Shown here in pieces: positions 9,502 through 17,080 of a DNA stretch of 64,000 nt (positions within the stretch are counted from its first letter, which is position 1; every line of letters begins with the position of its first letter). The DNA is from Paenibacillus massiliensis 2301065 = DSM 16942. GTDB lineage: Bacteria; Bacillota; Bacilli; Paenibacillales; Paenibacillaceae. The DNA is taken from NCBI RefSeq assembly GCF_000377505.1, contig NZ_KB898196.1, positions 62,001 to 126,000 of the forward strand, in the 5' to 3' direction. The position numbers and the translations under genes are program-made. The notes under the pieces were generated by a model. The model made no database searches. It worked only from the letters and a program-made list of their open reading frames with translations, and had not been told where the DNA came from.

Positions 9502-10257
9502 ATGCATCGAAGCCATCCCTTGAAATGGTGGAATATCATTGCTTATGTTGCGGTCATCGTGACCAACTATCTGGCCATGGCACTGCCGATCGGAGGTCGC
9601 AGCACATCGGCTGTCTCGGACATGTATCCAACGCTGATTACTCCAGCGGGCTACGCCTTCTCGATCTGGTCGGTCATTTATCTGCTGCTGGCAGGATTCG
9701 TAATCTATCAGGCTTTGCCCCGAGGCCAATCCCGGGACTCTGTACAGGGCATCGGAGTCTTCTTCATTCTGAGCTGTCTGTTCAATATCACCTGGATTTT
9801 CCTGTGGCAGAATCTCTATATTGAACTGGCTCTCCTCGTGATGCTCCTGCTGCTTCTGTCACTCATCAAAATCTATCGTGCCACCAGGGTATCTTATCCG
9901 AGCTCCGGAGAAATATGGTTCGTACGACTCCCATTCAGCCTCTATATGGGTTGGATATCTGTCGCTACAATTCTCAACGTGGCCATTACACTGGAGAAGA
10001 ATCAATGGAGTGGCTGGGGCCTGAGCGACAGCACCTGGGCCGTCATTGTCCTCTGCATAGGAGCAGCCTTGGCGATTCTGGTCAGCTTCCCATACAGGGA
10101 CAGTATCTATCCGCTCGTGTTCGTATGGGCCTATATTGCCATAGCCGTCGAGCAGCGAGGTACGCAGAGCGTCTATCTTGCAGCCCTTATTCTGGCGGCC
10201 CTGATCCTGATCTATTCCATCTGGCTGCTATTCGCCCGTAGTCAGGATCGCGATTAG
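9502..10257 (+). CDS. TspO/MBR-like tryptophan-rich membrane protein
   Basis: Integral membrane protein of 251 residues with about seven hydrophobic segments and many tryptophans (KWWN, SIWSV, TWIFLWQN, QWSGWGL). This matches the tryptophan-rich sensory protein group related to TspO, which binds porphyrins in other bacteria. It is longer than classical five-helix TspO (about 160 residues), so the ligand is open. TAGGAGG lies 8 bases before the ATG, which fixes the start. It is monocistronic and shares a bidirectional terminator with ridA. Confidence 0.7.
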   Translation: MHRSHPLKWWNIIAYVAVIVTNYLAMALPIGGRSTSAVSDMYPTLITPAGYAFSIWSVIYLLLAGFVIYQALPRGQSRDSVQGIGVFFILSCLFNITWIFLWQNLYIELALLVMLLLLLSLIKIYRATRVSYPSSGEIWFVRLPFSLYMGWISVATILNVAITLEKNQWSGWGLSDSTWAVIVLCIGAALAILVSFPYRDSIYPLVFVWAYIAIAVEQRGTQSVYLAALILAALILIYSIWLLFARSQDRD

Positions 10258-10342
10258 CGGAGTTATCTGTGCTGATTGAATGATTGAATCAATGATTCAA
10301 TCGTCTAGCTCGGCTGAATAATAACACATCCAATCTCTTCAC

Positions 10343-10395
10343 AAAAAAGGGGATCATCCACCGTAGTCTTATCACTACGCGGACAGTCCCCTTTT
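10343..10395. terminator. Bidirectional terminator between tspO-like gene and ridA
   Basis: AAAAAAGGGGA pairs with TCCCCTTTT, and the inner CCGTAGT pairs with ACTACG. A and T runs on both sides serve both convergent genes. Confidence 0.8.
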
Positions 10396-10418
10396 CCTGT
10401 ATTATATCTAAGTAACGA

Positions 10419-10793
10419 TTAACCCTTCAGTGCGATGGTCTCGATCTCCACCAAAGCATCCTTTGGAAGACGTGCCACCTCAACTGCACTTCTTGCCGGG
10501 TATGGCTGCTCGAAGAAGGAGCTGTACACTTCGTTCACCTTGGCAAAATCGTTCATATCCTTGAGGAACACTGTAGTCTTAACTACATTGCTCAAGCTGC
10601 TGCCCGCCTCTTCGAGAATAGCCTTGACATTATTCAGGGAAAGTCGTGCCTGCTCCTCTACACCTTGACCGAACTCACCAGTTGCTGGATCAAGTCCCAG
10701 TTGACCTGAGGTAAAAATAAAATCGCCTGCCTGCATAGCCTGACTATACGGGCCGATTGCGCCAGGTGCGCGTTCTGTCGAAATAGGTTTCAT
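10419..10793 (-). CDS. ridA: RidA family 2-iminobutanoate/2-iminopropanoate deaminase
   Basis: Cytosolic trimeric enzyme that hydrolyses reactive enamine and imine intermediates released by PLP enzymes such as threonine dehydratase. At 124 residues it has the family size. The signatures are [19 protein letters not shown] near the N-terminus, [15 protein letters not shown] in the middle and the C-terminal [13 protein letters not shown], which includes the substrate-binding Arg, followed by VEIETIA. AAGGGAG precedes the ATG. No metabolic neighbour explains the position. The RidA subfamily assignment is confident; YabJ-like regulatory roles are possible. Confidence 0.93.
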   Translation of the reverse strand: MKPISTERAPGAIGPYSQAMQAGDFIFTSGQLGLDPATGEFGQGVEEQARLSLNNVKAILEEAGSSLSNVVKTTVFLKDMNDFAKVNEVYSSFFEQPYPARSAVEVARLPKDALVEIETIALKG

Positions 10794-10887
10794 ATTATGT
10801 ACTCCCTTCGGTCATCTTTTTGAATACTGAGCCTATTATAGCATTATGCTCAGGGTGTAGGACAAGCTATCCTCACCTTACCATATG

Positions 10888-10915
10888 AAAAAGGTACCGA
10901 AACGCCCGGTACCCT
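10888..10915 (-). terminator. Terminator after the receptor/pro-peptide pair
   Basis: GGTACC at 10893-10898 and 10908-10913, extended by G/C pairs, is followed in the leftward direction by TTTTTC. It lies about 80 bases beyond the pro-peptide stop and ends the two-gene unit before ridA. Confidence 0.7.
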
Positions 10916-10991
10916 GCTCATACGACATCTATTCTGATTCAGCCTGCAATCATCCTATTGGCATGTCATGTACATAACGACTGTCGACGGA

Positions 10992-11123
10992 TTAATACCC
11001 GCCTGCTCCGTGTGTATAGGTCCCCATATTTCCGGCGGCCCCTGTCCCAACTGTTAATCCTGGAGTAATGAATATAATACCGGCACTAAGCGTAAGTAAC
11101 AAAAAGCATTTCATTTTCCGCAT
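10992..11123 (-). CDS. Candidate secreted signalling pro-peptide (Phr/AloP-like)
   Basis: A 43-codon gene read directly from the sequence. It begins MRKMKCFLLL, continues with a hydrophobic stretch (TLSAGIIFI) and ends GTYTHGAGGY. A positive start, a hydrophobic core and a short polar Gly-rich tail is the build of exported pro-peptides for RRNPP receptors; the mature signal would be a C-terminal piece such as THGAGGY. GAGGAG lies 9 bases before the ATG. The start lies inside the last 13 codons of the receptor gene, in another frame, so the two overlap by 38 bases, as rap/phr pairs often do. From memory, Paenibacillus polymyxa has AloR-AloP pairs with similar His-Gly-rich signals. Secretion and processing are inferred. 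Confidence 0.75.
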   Translation of the reverse strand: MRKMKCFLLLTLSAGIIFITPGLTVGTGAAGNMGTYTHGAGGY

Positions 11124-12492
11124 TTTTACGCACTCCTCTGATCATATTTTCATAACTCCGCTGATTTTCAACACGTGTATGCCGTCTAAATTCTTCAAAT
11201 AATGTCACACATTTGATAAAACCAGCCTTGTCACCCATTTTAATGGATGATGACAAACTTTGGAGTACATATTTTACTGCAAGGTCGAAATTTTGCTGCT
11301 GATAATAGTAATATGACAATTCATAACAGAAATTGGCGAATCGTTCGAGGGTGAAGTGCATATTATAATAGCTGCTGCTAGCTTGCTGGCTGTCGATATA
11401 GGTGGAGATTCGGTCCTCGAATTGATCAAGTATGCTGCTGACGTCCAGACTGTAGCGGTTCGCAGCCTCCATAATCTTCTCCAGTGCAGGCAGGACCTCG
11501 TCTTCATTATGCTCAATATACGCAATGTAAGCAGGCAATACGCTCGTATTGCCTGTCATCAGCTCATAGGCGAAGCCGTTGGCCTTGGCCCAAATGCTGA
11601 ATTTGCGCACCTCTGCCTTACCCATCTCACCCAATCCCTTGAACCAGCTCAAATCTGTGTAGTACTGCGTATACTGCTTGGCCTCATGATACTTCTTCTG
11701 CTTGTCACACGCCGCTGCCTTCATCAGATAGGCATAGCCATAATAGACCACAAGTGGATACTTGGTTGTACGTTCTTCTTCGTTATATGGCTTGTTCTTG
11801 CATTCGTATGTATACATGGTGTAAGTATAGTTGCTTAATTCATTCGCCAGCTCGTGAACCCGGTCCAGTCGATTCAGTGTAAAATAGACATTAATCAGTT
11901 GGAGCATAGCATCAGGCTGCTCTTCCTCCGGCAAGCGGTTACGGAATGGATCGAATCGAATCGCTGCGCGCAGGTTCATCTCATAATCATCGCTTAGCTG
12001 CAGCATGAACAAACGATAGTGGCTACGTGCGAGTCGCTCTGCATGCTGATACTGCTCACTCTCGGCCACCGCCTCGAAGAATGGAGCCGATTCCTTATGA
12101 TACCCTTCCTGGTATAGCTGCTCTCCTACTGAAAAAATAACAGGGATATGCCCAAGCTCGTCCAATACAGCAGGTAGTGCCGATTGGATACAATCCAATC
12201 TTCCCATGCGTGCGCATTGCAGCAGATAAGGCTTCAGACGTGACAGCTTCCATTTGTTATCAACAACGCACTCCTCCAGATACATCGGGTATAGCTCGCC
12301 TTCCGGGTGCCCCATCGCCTCCGTGATCCGGTCCAGCTCCTTGAGCGACAACGGTTTCGGAATCTGGTAACGCAAAATAGCACTTAAAGTCCCTTTATTC
12401 AGTCCGCAGCGTCTGCTGAATTCCTGAAGTGAACAATTCGTCTGCTCTAAGTACGACGCTATGAGCGAACGCAGTCTATTTCCAACCTCCAC
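11086..12492 (-). CDS. RRNPP-type (AloR-like) receptor and regulator: HTH plus TPR-like repeats
   Basis: Probable intracellular receptor for the peptide encoded by the overlapping downstream gene. Residues about 10-70 are an XRE-type helix-turn-helix (CSLQEFSRRCGLNKGTLSAIL). The remaining 400 residues are helical, with Tyr/Glu-rich TPR-like segments such as QLYQEGYHKESAPFFEAV and YELSYYYYQQQNFDLAVKYV, as in Rap, NprR, PlcR and AimR. The start is GTG 12492 with GGGAGG 8 bases upstream. A strong promoter (TTGACC, 17 bases, TATAAT at 12666-12638) gives a leader of about 140 bases. A paralogue lies at 56146-57495. Binding of this particular peptide is inferred from gene order only; the targets are unknown. 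Confidence 0.82.
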   Translation of the reverse strand: MEVGNRLRSLIASYLEQTNCSLQEFSRRCGLNKGTLSAILRYQIPKPLSLKELDRITEAMGHPEGELYPMYLEECVVDNKWKLSRLKPYLLQCARMGRLDCIQSALPAVLDELGHIPVIFSVGEQLYQEGYHKESAPFFEAVAESEQYQHAERLARSHYRLFMLQLSDDYEMNLRAAIRFDPFRNRLPEEEQPDAMLQLINVYFTLNRLDRVHELANELSNYTYTMYTYECKNKPYNEEERTTKYPLVVYYGYAYLMKAAACDKQKKYHEAKQYTQYYTDLSWFKGLGEMGKAEVRKFSIWAKANGFAYELMTGNTSVLPAYIAYIEHNEDEVLPALEKIMEAANRYSLDVSSILDQFEDRISTYIDSQQASSSYYNMHFTLERFANFCYELSYYYYQQQNFDLAVKYVLQSLSSSIKMGDKAGFIKCVTLFEEFRRHTRVENQRSYENMIRGVRKNAENEMLFVTYA

Positions 12493-12637
12493 ATTAGCTC
12501 CCTCCCACCATAGTACATATGAACATCACCTTATAATTCACTTTCCCTGCTGCAATACGCATGTAGTCGATTTTGTTACTTTATCCCCCTTCTAGGTAGC
12601 ATATATAGAGACAGTGTATTTTTTTGAATTTATTGAG

Positions 12638-12666
12638 ATTATATGTAAGAATTAACCAGGGGTCAA
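12638..12666 (-). promoter_or_regulatory. Sigma-A promoter of the RRNPP-type receptor gene
   Basis: On the minus strand TTGACC, a 17-base spacer and TATAAT, near-consensus. It lies 146 bases before the GTG start. The rest of the gap from 12493 to 12795 shows no further gene; a 66-codon plus-strand frame there lacks a ribosome site and looks random. Confidence 0.75.
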
Positions 12667-12794
12667 TGAAACTTTTTAGCTATTTCTCGACGGCAAATTT
12701 TACTAAGTCGAAAAGCATGACCACGGAACCACTTCTTTTGTTATTTTCACTATTTTCAGTGTCTGTTTTCAGCGGAAGTGCTCGGATCGAATCG

Positions 12795-12850
12795 AAAAAA
12801 AGCACAAGTATCGCTGACTCGTAAAATACCAAGAATCAGTGAACTTGCGC
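12795..12850 (-). terminator. Terminator abutting the 22-codon ORF
   Basis: In the leftward direction GCGCAAGT pairs with ACTTGTGC, with an inner CTGA/TCAG pairing, followed by seven T. It begins at the base next to the stop codon of the small ORF, which supports a real transcript ending there. Confidence 0.65.
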
Positions 12851-12919
12851 TTATCCGGAATCTATATTCAATTGCTCAATGTAGGCTGCCACGGCCTCTT
12901 CGTTATGTTGTCTGCTCAT
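12851..12919 (-). CDS. 22-residue ORF downstream of the Spo0E-like gene
   Basis: Reads from MSRQHNEEAVAAYIEQL to NIDSG. TAGGAGG lies 4 bases before the ATG and overlaps the Spo0E-like stop codon, so the two genes are only 7 bases apart, and a terminator follows directly. It has no signal sequence. It might be a short regulatory peptide or a Spo0E partner; no family is recognised. Confidence 0.45.
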   Translation of the reverse strand: MSRQHNEEAVAAYIEQLNIDSG

Positions 12920-12926
12920 TGTCCTC

Positions 12927-13103
12927 CTAGGCTGTAGGCTTTTTGTATTGTTTTTTGGCATACCAGTAACGATTCAAGAGGTCATCCAGTTGTTCGGAGG
13001 CTCTCAGTACTCGATCGTCTGTTCGTCCAAACTGATGTGCAGAGTCTAACATTTTTTCACGAAAGTACTCGATTTTCCCCTCCAGCTCTCTCAATTCCAC
13101 CAT
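12927..13103 (-). CDS. Spo0E-like aspartyl-phosphate phosphatase
   Basis: Small protein (58 residues) of the Spo0E family. Members dephosphorylate Spo0A~P and delay sporulation. The signature is in the second helix: RVLRASEQLDDLLNRYW, matching the SxxLDxLLN core. The start is ATG 13103 with AAAAGGAGGGG directly before it; the longer frame to 13136 runs through this ribosome site. It sits upstream of the receptor/pro-peptide pair in the same direction, separated from it by a terminator and the receptor promoter. The same pairing recurs at 55.8-57.5 kb, which suggests that peptide sensing and sporulation timing are linked here. Confidence 0.82.
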   Translation of the reverse strand: MVELRELEGKIEYFREKMLDSAHQFGRTDDRVLRASEQLDDLLNRYWYAKKQYKKPTA

Positions 13104-13436
13104 AATACCCCTCCTTTTCATCAGGTTTCTTGCCAAGACCTTACGAAATTAGGCCTGTCCACTCCTACTCTGGCTCGTGGCTTACATCTTCAGCTTTAGT
13201 GTCACATGTGTTTATAATTTTTTGACATTGCCAAAAAAAATAATCTTTTGTCTTCTATGTTATATATACCCATTTTTTAGCAGCAACGATCATGGAAAGT
13301 GCAGATTTTTTTACAAAAGTAGTTTCGAACCTCCCGATTCTCCCTGGATGTGAGACAGACCGTCTTTTGCTGAAGTTTTTCTTACGATAATCGAATGATT
13401 CAACTCCGCTGAAAACTTACATTCTATTATCTTAAC
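13104..13436. other. AT-rich intergenic stretch without a gene
   Basis: About 330 bases upstream of the Spo0E-like gene. It holds A and T runs and a weak TATAAA on the minus strand but no convincing promoter, ORF with a ribosome site, or repeat. Confidence 0.5.
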
Positions 13437-13475
13437 AAAATGGGAGTACCTGTCGGTTAGACAGAGCACTCCCAT
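13437..13475 (-). terminator. Terminator after the NAD(P)-binding protein gene
   Basis: ATGGGAGT pairs with ACTCCCAT, with an inner GTC/GAC pairing. In the leftward direction it is followed by TTTTGTT. It ends the sensor kinase and NAD(P)-binding protein operon. Confidence 0.75.
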
Positions 13476-13510
13476 GTATTCGTTCGCTTCTCATGAGCGA
13501 TAGTTATAGA

Positions 13511-14185
13511 TCACTGCGTCGGATCGGAGCCCAGCGCGTGAATGACTTCATTCGGGTACACATGGACTCCTCTAGCACCCGCTAGAGCTATGCGAACCAT
13601 TGCCTTGGCAATAGCTGCCGCCGGAATGGCCCGATAAGCAGACAGCCTTCCGTTCCATAGTGGTGACGTGAGCTTCATGAGAACCGCAGCAGCCCGCTCG
13701 CCTGCTCTTCGCTCTGATCGCTCACCCAGAATGAGGGATGGACGAAACAGATGCAATGCAGGCAACCCCACTTCGGCCAGCGCTTCCTCAGCCTCGCCTT
13801 TTGTACGGCTGTAGAAGATTCGTGAATGCGGATTGGCACCAGCGGATGAGACAGCGAGCATCTGTACGACACCTGCCTGTCGTGCCAGCTTCGCTGCCTG
13901 CAGTGGATATTCCAGATCCACAAGCCTGAACCTCTCCTGCGACCCCGCCTTCTTGATCGTAGTACCAAGCGCACAGTACAGATCATGCACCCCCTCAAAT
14001 ACATGAGCGGATTGCTCCAGCTCATCCCACGAGATGACGTGCTCGGTCAGCTTAGGGTGCTGGATGCCAAGCGGTTTACGAGTAAGGACCTTCACCTCTG
14101 CATAGGCGGGGTTCTCCAGCAGTTCTCTTACGATCAGGCCTCCTACCAGTCCTGTCGCCCCTATAATCAATCCCTTACGATCCAT
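13511..14185 (-). CDS. NAD(P)-binding Rossmann protein, atypical SDR (HTATIP2/YwnB-like)
   Basis: About 224 residues. The N-terminus has the dinucleotide motif GATGLVGG after a short beta strand (KGLIIGATGLVG). The mid-part carries YCALGTTIKKAG, AVSSAGANPHSRIFYSRTKGEAE and FRPSLILGERSE, typical of the NAD(P)H-binding group that includes HTATIP2 and several putative nucleoside-diphosphate-sugar epimerases. ATG 14185 follows AGGAGA by 10 bases, and the longer frame to 14302 only shadows the kinase. The start overlaps the kinase stop by 11 bases, so translation is probably coupled. The substrate is unknown. Confidence 0.8.
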   Translation of the reverse strand: MDRKGLIIGATGLVGGLIVRELLENPAYAEVKVLTRKPLGIQHPKLTEHVISWDELEQSAHVFEGVHDLYCALGTTIKKAGSQERFRLVDLEYPLQAAKLARQAGVVQMLAVSSAGANPHSRIFYSRTKGEAEEALAEVGLPALHLFRPSLILGERSERRAGERAAAVLMKLTSPLWNGRLSAYRAIPAAAIAKAMVRIALAGARGVHVYPNEVIHALGSDPTQ

Positions 14186-15653
14186 GCAATTGTCTTCTCC
14201 TCTTCCTATATCCTTGCTTGCGGCCTGACTCCTCCAATGGTAAGGACTCTGACGTGTAGAGGGGCAGATACAACGCGAACGTGCTCCCCTCGCCCTCTGC
14301 ACTGTCCAAGCGAATAAAGCCTCCCATCAGACGCGCCAAGTCCCGACTAATAGACAATCCCAGGCCCGTTCCTCCATACTTGCGGCTAATCGATCCGTCC
14401 GCCTGCTGGAAGGCCTCGAAGATATAATGCTGCTTCTCCGAAGAGATGCCGATCCCTGTATCCTTCACTGCAAATACAACCCATTCACCTTCCAGTTCAG
14501 GCTCTACAAGCTTGCGCTTATGGATACTCAATGTCACACTGCCCTCATGAGTGAACTTGAACGCATTAGACAGCAGGTTCCGCAGAATCTGCTGAATACG
14601 CTGCGGGTCAGAATTCATCTGGGCCGGGCAATCCTCAGAGGTCTCTAGCTGGAATATCAGGCCCTTGTTGCGGGCAGTAATCTCAAAATTCACCATCATG
14701 ACCTGGCCGAGCTCCAGCACATTGACGGGCTCCATGACAATTTCCATTTTCCCGGCTTCCACCTTGGAGAGATCCAGAATATCATTGATCAGCTGCAATA
14801 GATCTTGTCCTGATGCGTGGATAATACCTGAATATTGCTTAAGGCTGTCCTCCTCCATCTCCTTACCCTGCTCGTTAATAATCTGGGCAAGGTTAATGAT
14901 GCTATTTAGCGGAGTACGAAGCTCATGAGACATGGTTGCCATGAATTCGGATTTATATTTGGAAGCCATCATTAGCTGCTTGGCTCGTTCCTCCAGAATC
15001 AGCTTGGCCTGCTGCAGCTCGTCCCTCTGCCTTGAGAGCAGACGGTTGGCCTGGATAATCTGATGGTTGCGTCTTTGATCCATTTGGAAATCACGCAGCA
15101 TCAATGCGAACAGATAGCTTAACACTATGCCTAACGGCAGCGTATAGGGCACGATATGCCCCAAATAATGGGCTGTAGGAATAACCCCGAACATCGCAAT
15201 ATTAATGACATTCGCTATATTAACAATTCCTATTACAATGGAAGCCTTGACGATAAGTCGATAGCTGGAGTGCCGCATCCAATAGTTCAATCCGGCTCCA
15301 AGCACTCCTAATATACTCATATTGATAAAGCCCGCGATAGAAGCTTCATTGAACCCAAGGGTGAAGCGCACTAGTCCCGTGAGCACCCCGATCAGCACCA
15401 GCACAGAGGCATGAGGATAGACCAATATGGCGATGATCAGCGGGACGAACCTGAGGTCGAAGATAACTTCCTCGTTAAAATTAAAGCCGAATGCGGAGCT
15501 GATCCAGCCACACAAAATGATGAACAGGACAGAACTCACATATTTTACAGCGGTAGAGGCCTTGGTCAGTACATATTTATAAAATACGTTCGCACAGTAT
15601 GCCACTGCGATCAGCATACCTAAATTCAGCAGGAACATCTTTGAATATTCCAT
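14175..15653 (-). CDS. Membrane sensor histidine kinase
   Basis: Sensor kinase of 492 residues. Residues 1-195 hold five or six membrane helices with short loops, so it probably senses a signal in or near the membrane (similar to 5TM-Lyt-type sensors). A coiled-coil linker (about 200-240) leads to the HisKA motif FMATMSHELRTPLNSI with the phospho-accepting His, then the ATPase boxes LLSNAFKFT, VKDTGIGIS and GTGLGLSISRDLARLMGG. There is no receiver domain and no response regulator gene beside it, so it is an orphan kinase. AGGGGG precedes the ATG. In spore formers such orphan kinases sometimes feed Spo0F, but that is only a possibility here. Confidence 0.9.
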   Translation of the reverse strand: MEYSKMFLLNLGMLIAVAYCANVFYKYVLTKASTAVKYVSSVLFIILCGWISSAFGFNFNEEVIFDLRFVPLIIAILVYPHASVLVLIGVLTGLVRFTLGFNEASIAGFINMSILGVLGAGLNYWMRHSSYRLIVKASIVIGIVNIANVINIAMFGVIPTAHYLGHIVPYTLPLGIVLSYLFALMLRDFQMDQRRNHQIIQANRLLSRQRDELQQAKLILEERAKQLMMASKYKSEFMATMSHELRTPLNSIINLAQIINEQGKEMEEDSLKQYSGIIHASGQDLLQLINDILDLSKVEAGKMEIVMEPVNVLELGQVMMVNFEITARNKGLIFQLETSEDCPAQMNSDPQRIQQILRNLLSNAFKFTHEGSVTLSIHKRKLVEPELEGEWVVFAVKDTGIGISSEKQHYIFEAFQQADGSISRKYGGTGLGLSISRDLARLMGGFIRLDSAEGEGSTFALYLPLYTSESLPLEESGRKQGYRKRRRQLHGS

Positions 15654-15784
15654 AGCTTCCCCCTGCTATCCAGAATAGAAGTCCCTAACCTAGGGATGGC
15701 TCACATACTCTTCCATCATACCATGAAGTGATTTGATTCGACACTCGTGCTAAGGTATCGAATTTTCATCTTGAAAGTTAATGA

Positions 15785-15813
15785 TTTACTTTTAGCGCAC
15801 TATATGTTATAGT
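15785..15813 (+). promoter_or_regulatory. Sigma-A promoter upstream of a gene-less transcript
   Basis: TTTACT, a 17-base spacer and TATAGT on the plus strand. No convincing coding frame follows before the terminator at 16126-16164, so it would drive a transcript of about 345 bases. Confidence 0.65.
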
Positions 15814-15819
15814 GATAAA

Positions 15820-16164
15820 TGTATGATTTAACCCCATATGATTCCTCGCAACAAGTACACTCCGCTCACCGCTGGAGTTCATTCAATTTTTTTCATCACC
15901 CAACGTGTAGAATTTTGAGCTTTTTGCAGTATATTTTGCATTCACACTGGCGCGGTCATCGGAGCCGCAAGGATGGAAGAGAGGTAGGGCTTTCGTCGTT
16001 TGGCAAATGAATTGATGGAATCGAATGCCCTGTTACCGGGATGGTAACTGCCTTCATACTAGCGAAGGTGGCAAGGGGTTAGTATATAGAATACAGGCTG
16101 ACAAGTGTGTACGTCGCCACAGAGAGACTGCCCCCATCTTAGATGGTAGGGCGGTCTTTTTTTC
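15820..16164 (+). ncRNA. Candidate structured non-coding RNA of unknown class
   Basis: About 345 bases between a good promoter and a strong terminator, with no supported ORF and no plus-strand gene downstream (the next gene is on the other strand). Helices visible by eye: GCGG/CCGC near 15950, then a three-way junction at 16029-16077 in which CCCT/AGGG closes GTTACC/GGTAAC and CCTTC/GAAGG. I compared it from memory with tmRNA, 6S, RNase P, SRP RNA and the c-di-GMP, c-di-AMP, M-box, T-box, purine and SAM riboswitches and found no match. Start and end are inferred. Confidence 0.4.
16126..16164 (+). terminator. Strong terminator of the candidate RNA
   Basis: The left arm GACTGCCCCCATC and right arm GATGGTAGGGCGGTC form a near-continuous stem with a 3-base loop, followed by seven T. 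Confidence 0.85.
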
Positions 16165-16194
16165 CAATAAAATGAGCCGAAGAGACTCACTGGG

Positions 16195-16226
16195 CAAAAA
16201 AATAACCCGTCCAGTATGGGCGGGTT
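16195..16226 (-). terminator. Terminator of the winged-helix gene
   Basis: In the leftward direction AACCCG pairs with CGGGTT, with further CC/GG pairs, and is followed by a run of seven T. It lies about 110 bases after the stop of the gene at 16338-16640. Confidence 0.8.
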
Positions 16227-16337
16227 CATTCACACTTGATGAAAGAAAGGGGTTAATATCTGTAGTATAGGCGGCCTACCTTAAAATCAAATGATATGAA
16301 CCTTAAAGAAAGATTAAATTAAACACCTCTACAAGGA

Positions 16338-16640
16338 TTAATAATCGGTCCAGTATCTATAGGCCTCATCATCTTGTGAAGGGCGCTGAGGCAAGGGTCT
16401 CTTGGTCTGGGTGTTTCCCTCGGGACGCTCCCATCCCTCCAGAATGACCGCCTGCATAAAAGAGGACTTGTCGTCCCATCGAATATACGCCTGCTGCTCC
16501 AAATGGATGAAGGCGTTCGTTATCTCCTGCTTGCTCCGCCCAGTCCTCACCTGAAGCTCTCGTTCATTGGGCATCCGCCGCTGCTGCGCATAGAAATTGT
16601 ACAGGATACGCAGTAGCTTGCGCTCAAGATCTGGCAGCAT
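16338..16640 (-). CDS. LexA-like winged-helix DNA-binding protein without a peptidase domain
   Basis: A 100-residue protein. Residues 4-65 (LERKLLRILYNFYAQQRRMPNERELQVRTGRSKQEIT and following) resemble in pattern the winged helix at the LexA N-terminus: helix, short turn with Pro, recognition helix, then a wing ending IRWDD. The C-terminal 35 residues are polar and probably disordered. It lacks the S24 autocleavage domain, so it could not respond to RecA as LexA does. GGAGGGG sits before the ATG. A LexA-type palindrome lies about 160 bases upstream, hinting at SOS control. The family call is tentative. Confidence 0.55.
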   Translation of the reverse strand: MLPDLERKLLRILYNFYAQQRRMPNERELQVRTGRSKQEITNAFIHLEQQAYIRWDDKSSFMQAVILEGWERPEGNTQTKRPLPQRPSQDDEAYRYWTDY

Positions 16641-16795
16641 GGAACCCCTCCTTCATGAACTGGAATAAAACATATTCTATCTGCTTGCATGAATTAGAAA
16701 GCAACACCACACCAACCACCAACATGATCTCAACATAAGCAGTTGAACATAAGTGACCCAACAAAATGATCACCAAAAATAACTCTAGAAAACAA

Positions 16796-16807
16796 GAACA
16801 TTTGTTC
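16796..16807. promoter_or_regulatory. Candidate LexA (DinR) box
   Basis: GAACATTTGTTC matches the Firmicutes LexA core GAACN4GTTC. On the minus strand it lies upstream of the winged-helix gene, with no other start codon and ribosome site between. The flanks (A and C) deviate from the CGAAC..GTTCG consensus. Confidence 0.45.
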
Positions 16808-16853
16808 CTATTTTAACAGCTACTAATGCTGTTGGCAACCCTGTGCCGCATCC

Positions 16854-16885
16854 AAAAAAAACACAGCTTCAACTGAAGCTGTGCT
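16854..16885 (-). terminator. Terminator after the 39-residue membrane protein gene
   Basis: CACAGCTTC pairs with GAAGCTGTG (4-base loop), followed leftward by eight T. It lies 25 bases beyond the small ORF stop. Confidence 0.85.
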
Positions 16886-16909
16886 CTGCCCCATATATGC
16901 CTTGGTTCA

Positions 16910-17029
16910 TCAACCATTGTCTCTCTCCTGGCGGCCTACAGAATACATCCACCATGCGATACTGCCAATGCCTCCAAGAGCCAGTGCTGAAAAAAACAGG
17001 ATATACAACAAATGGGTCATTTGTGACAT
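16910..17029 (-). CDS. Small single-pass membrane protein, 39 residues
   Basis: Begins MSQMTHLLYILFFSALALGG and continues with GIGSIAWWMYSVGRQ, giving one membrane helix and a polar tail ending ERDNG. AGGAGG lies 8 bases before the ATG, and a strong terminator follows the stop. It comes 52 bases after the stop of the membrane protein at 17081, so the two probably form an operon. No family is recognised. The size is typical of small accessory subunits of membrane complexes, but nothing identifies a partner beyond the neighbour. Confidence 0.6.
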   Translation of the reverse strand: MSQMTHLLYILFFSALALGGIGSIAWWMYSVGRQERDNG

Positions 17030-17080
17030 CACAATCGCCTCCTACTTGTTGTATACCCTTATTGTAAGTCTGATTATACC

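Noticed and set aside
11124-11180. Separate promoter for the pro-peptide gene (TTGAAA and TATGAT)
   Set aside because: The spacing is 19 bases and the start would fall on the ribosome site, so it is unlikely to be used.
12624-12824. 66-codon plus-strand frame upstream of the receptor gene
   Set aside because: It has no ribosome site, overlaps the receptor promoter on the other strand and has no protein-like pattern.
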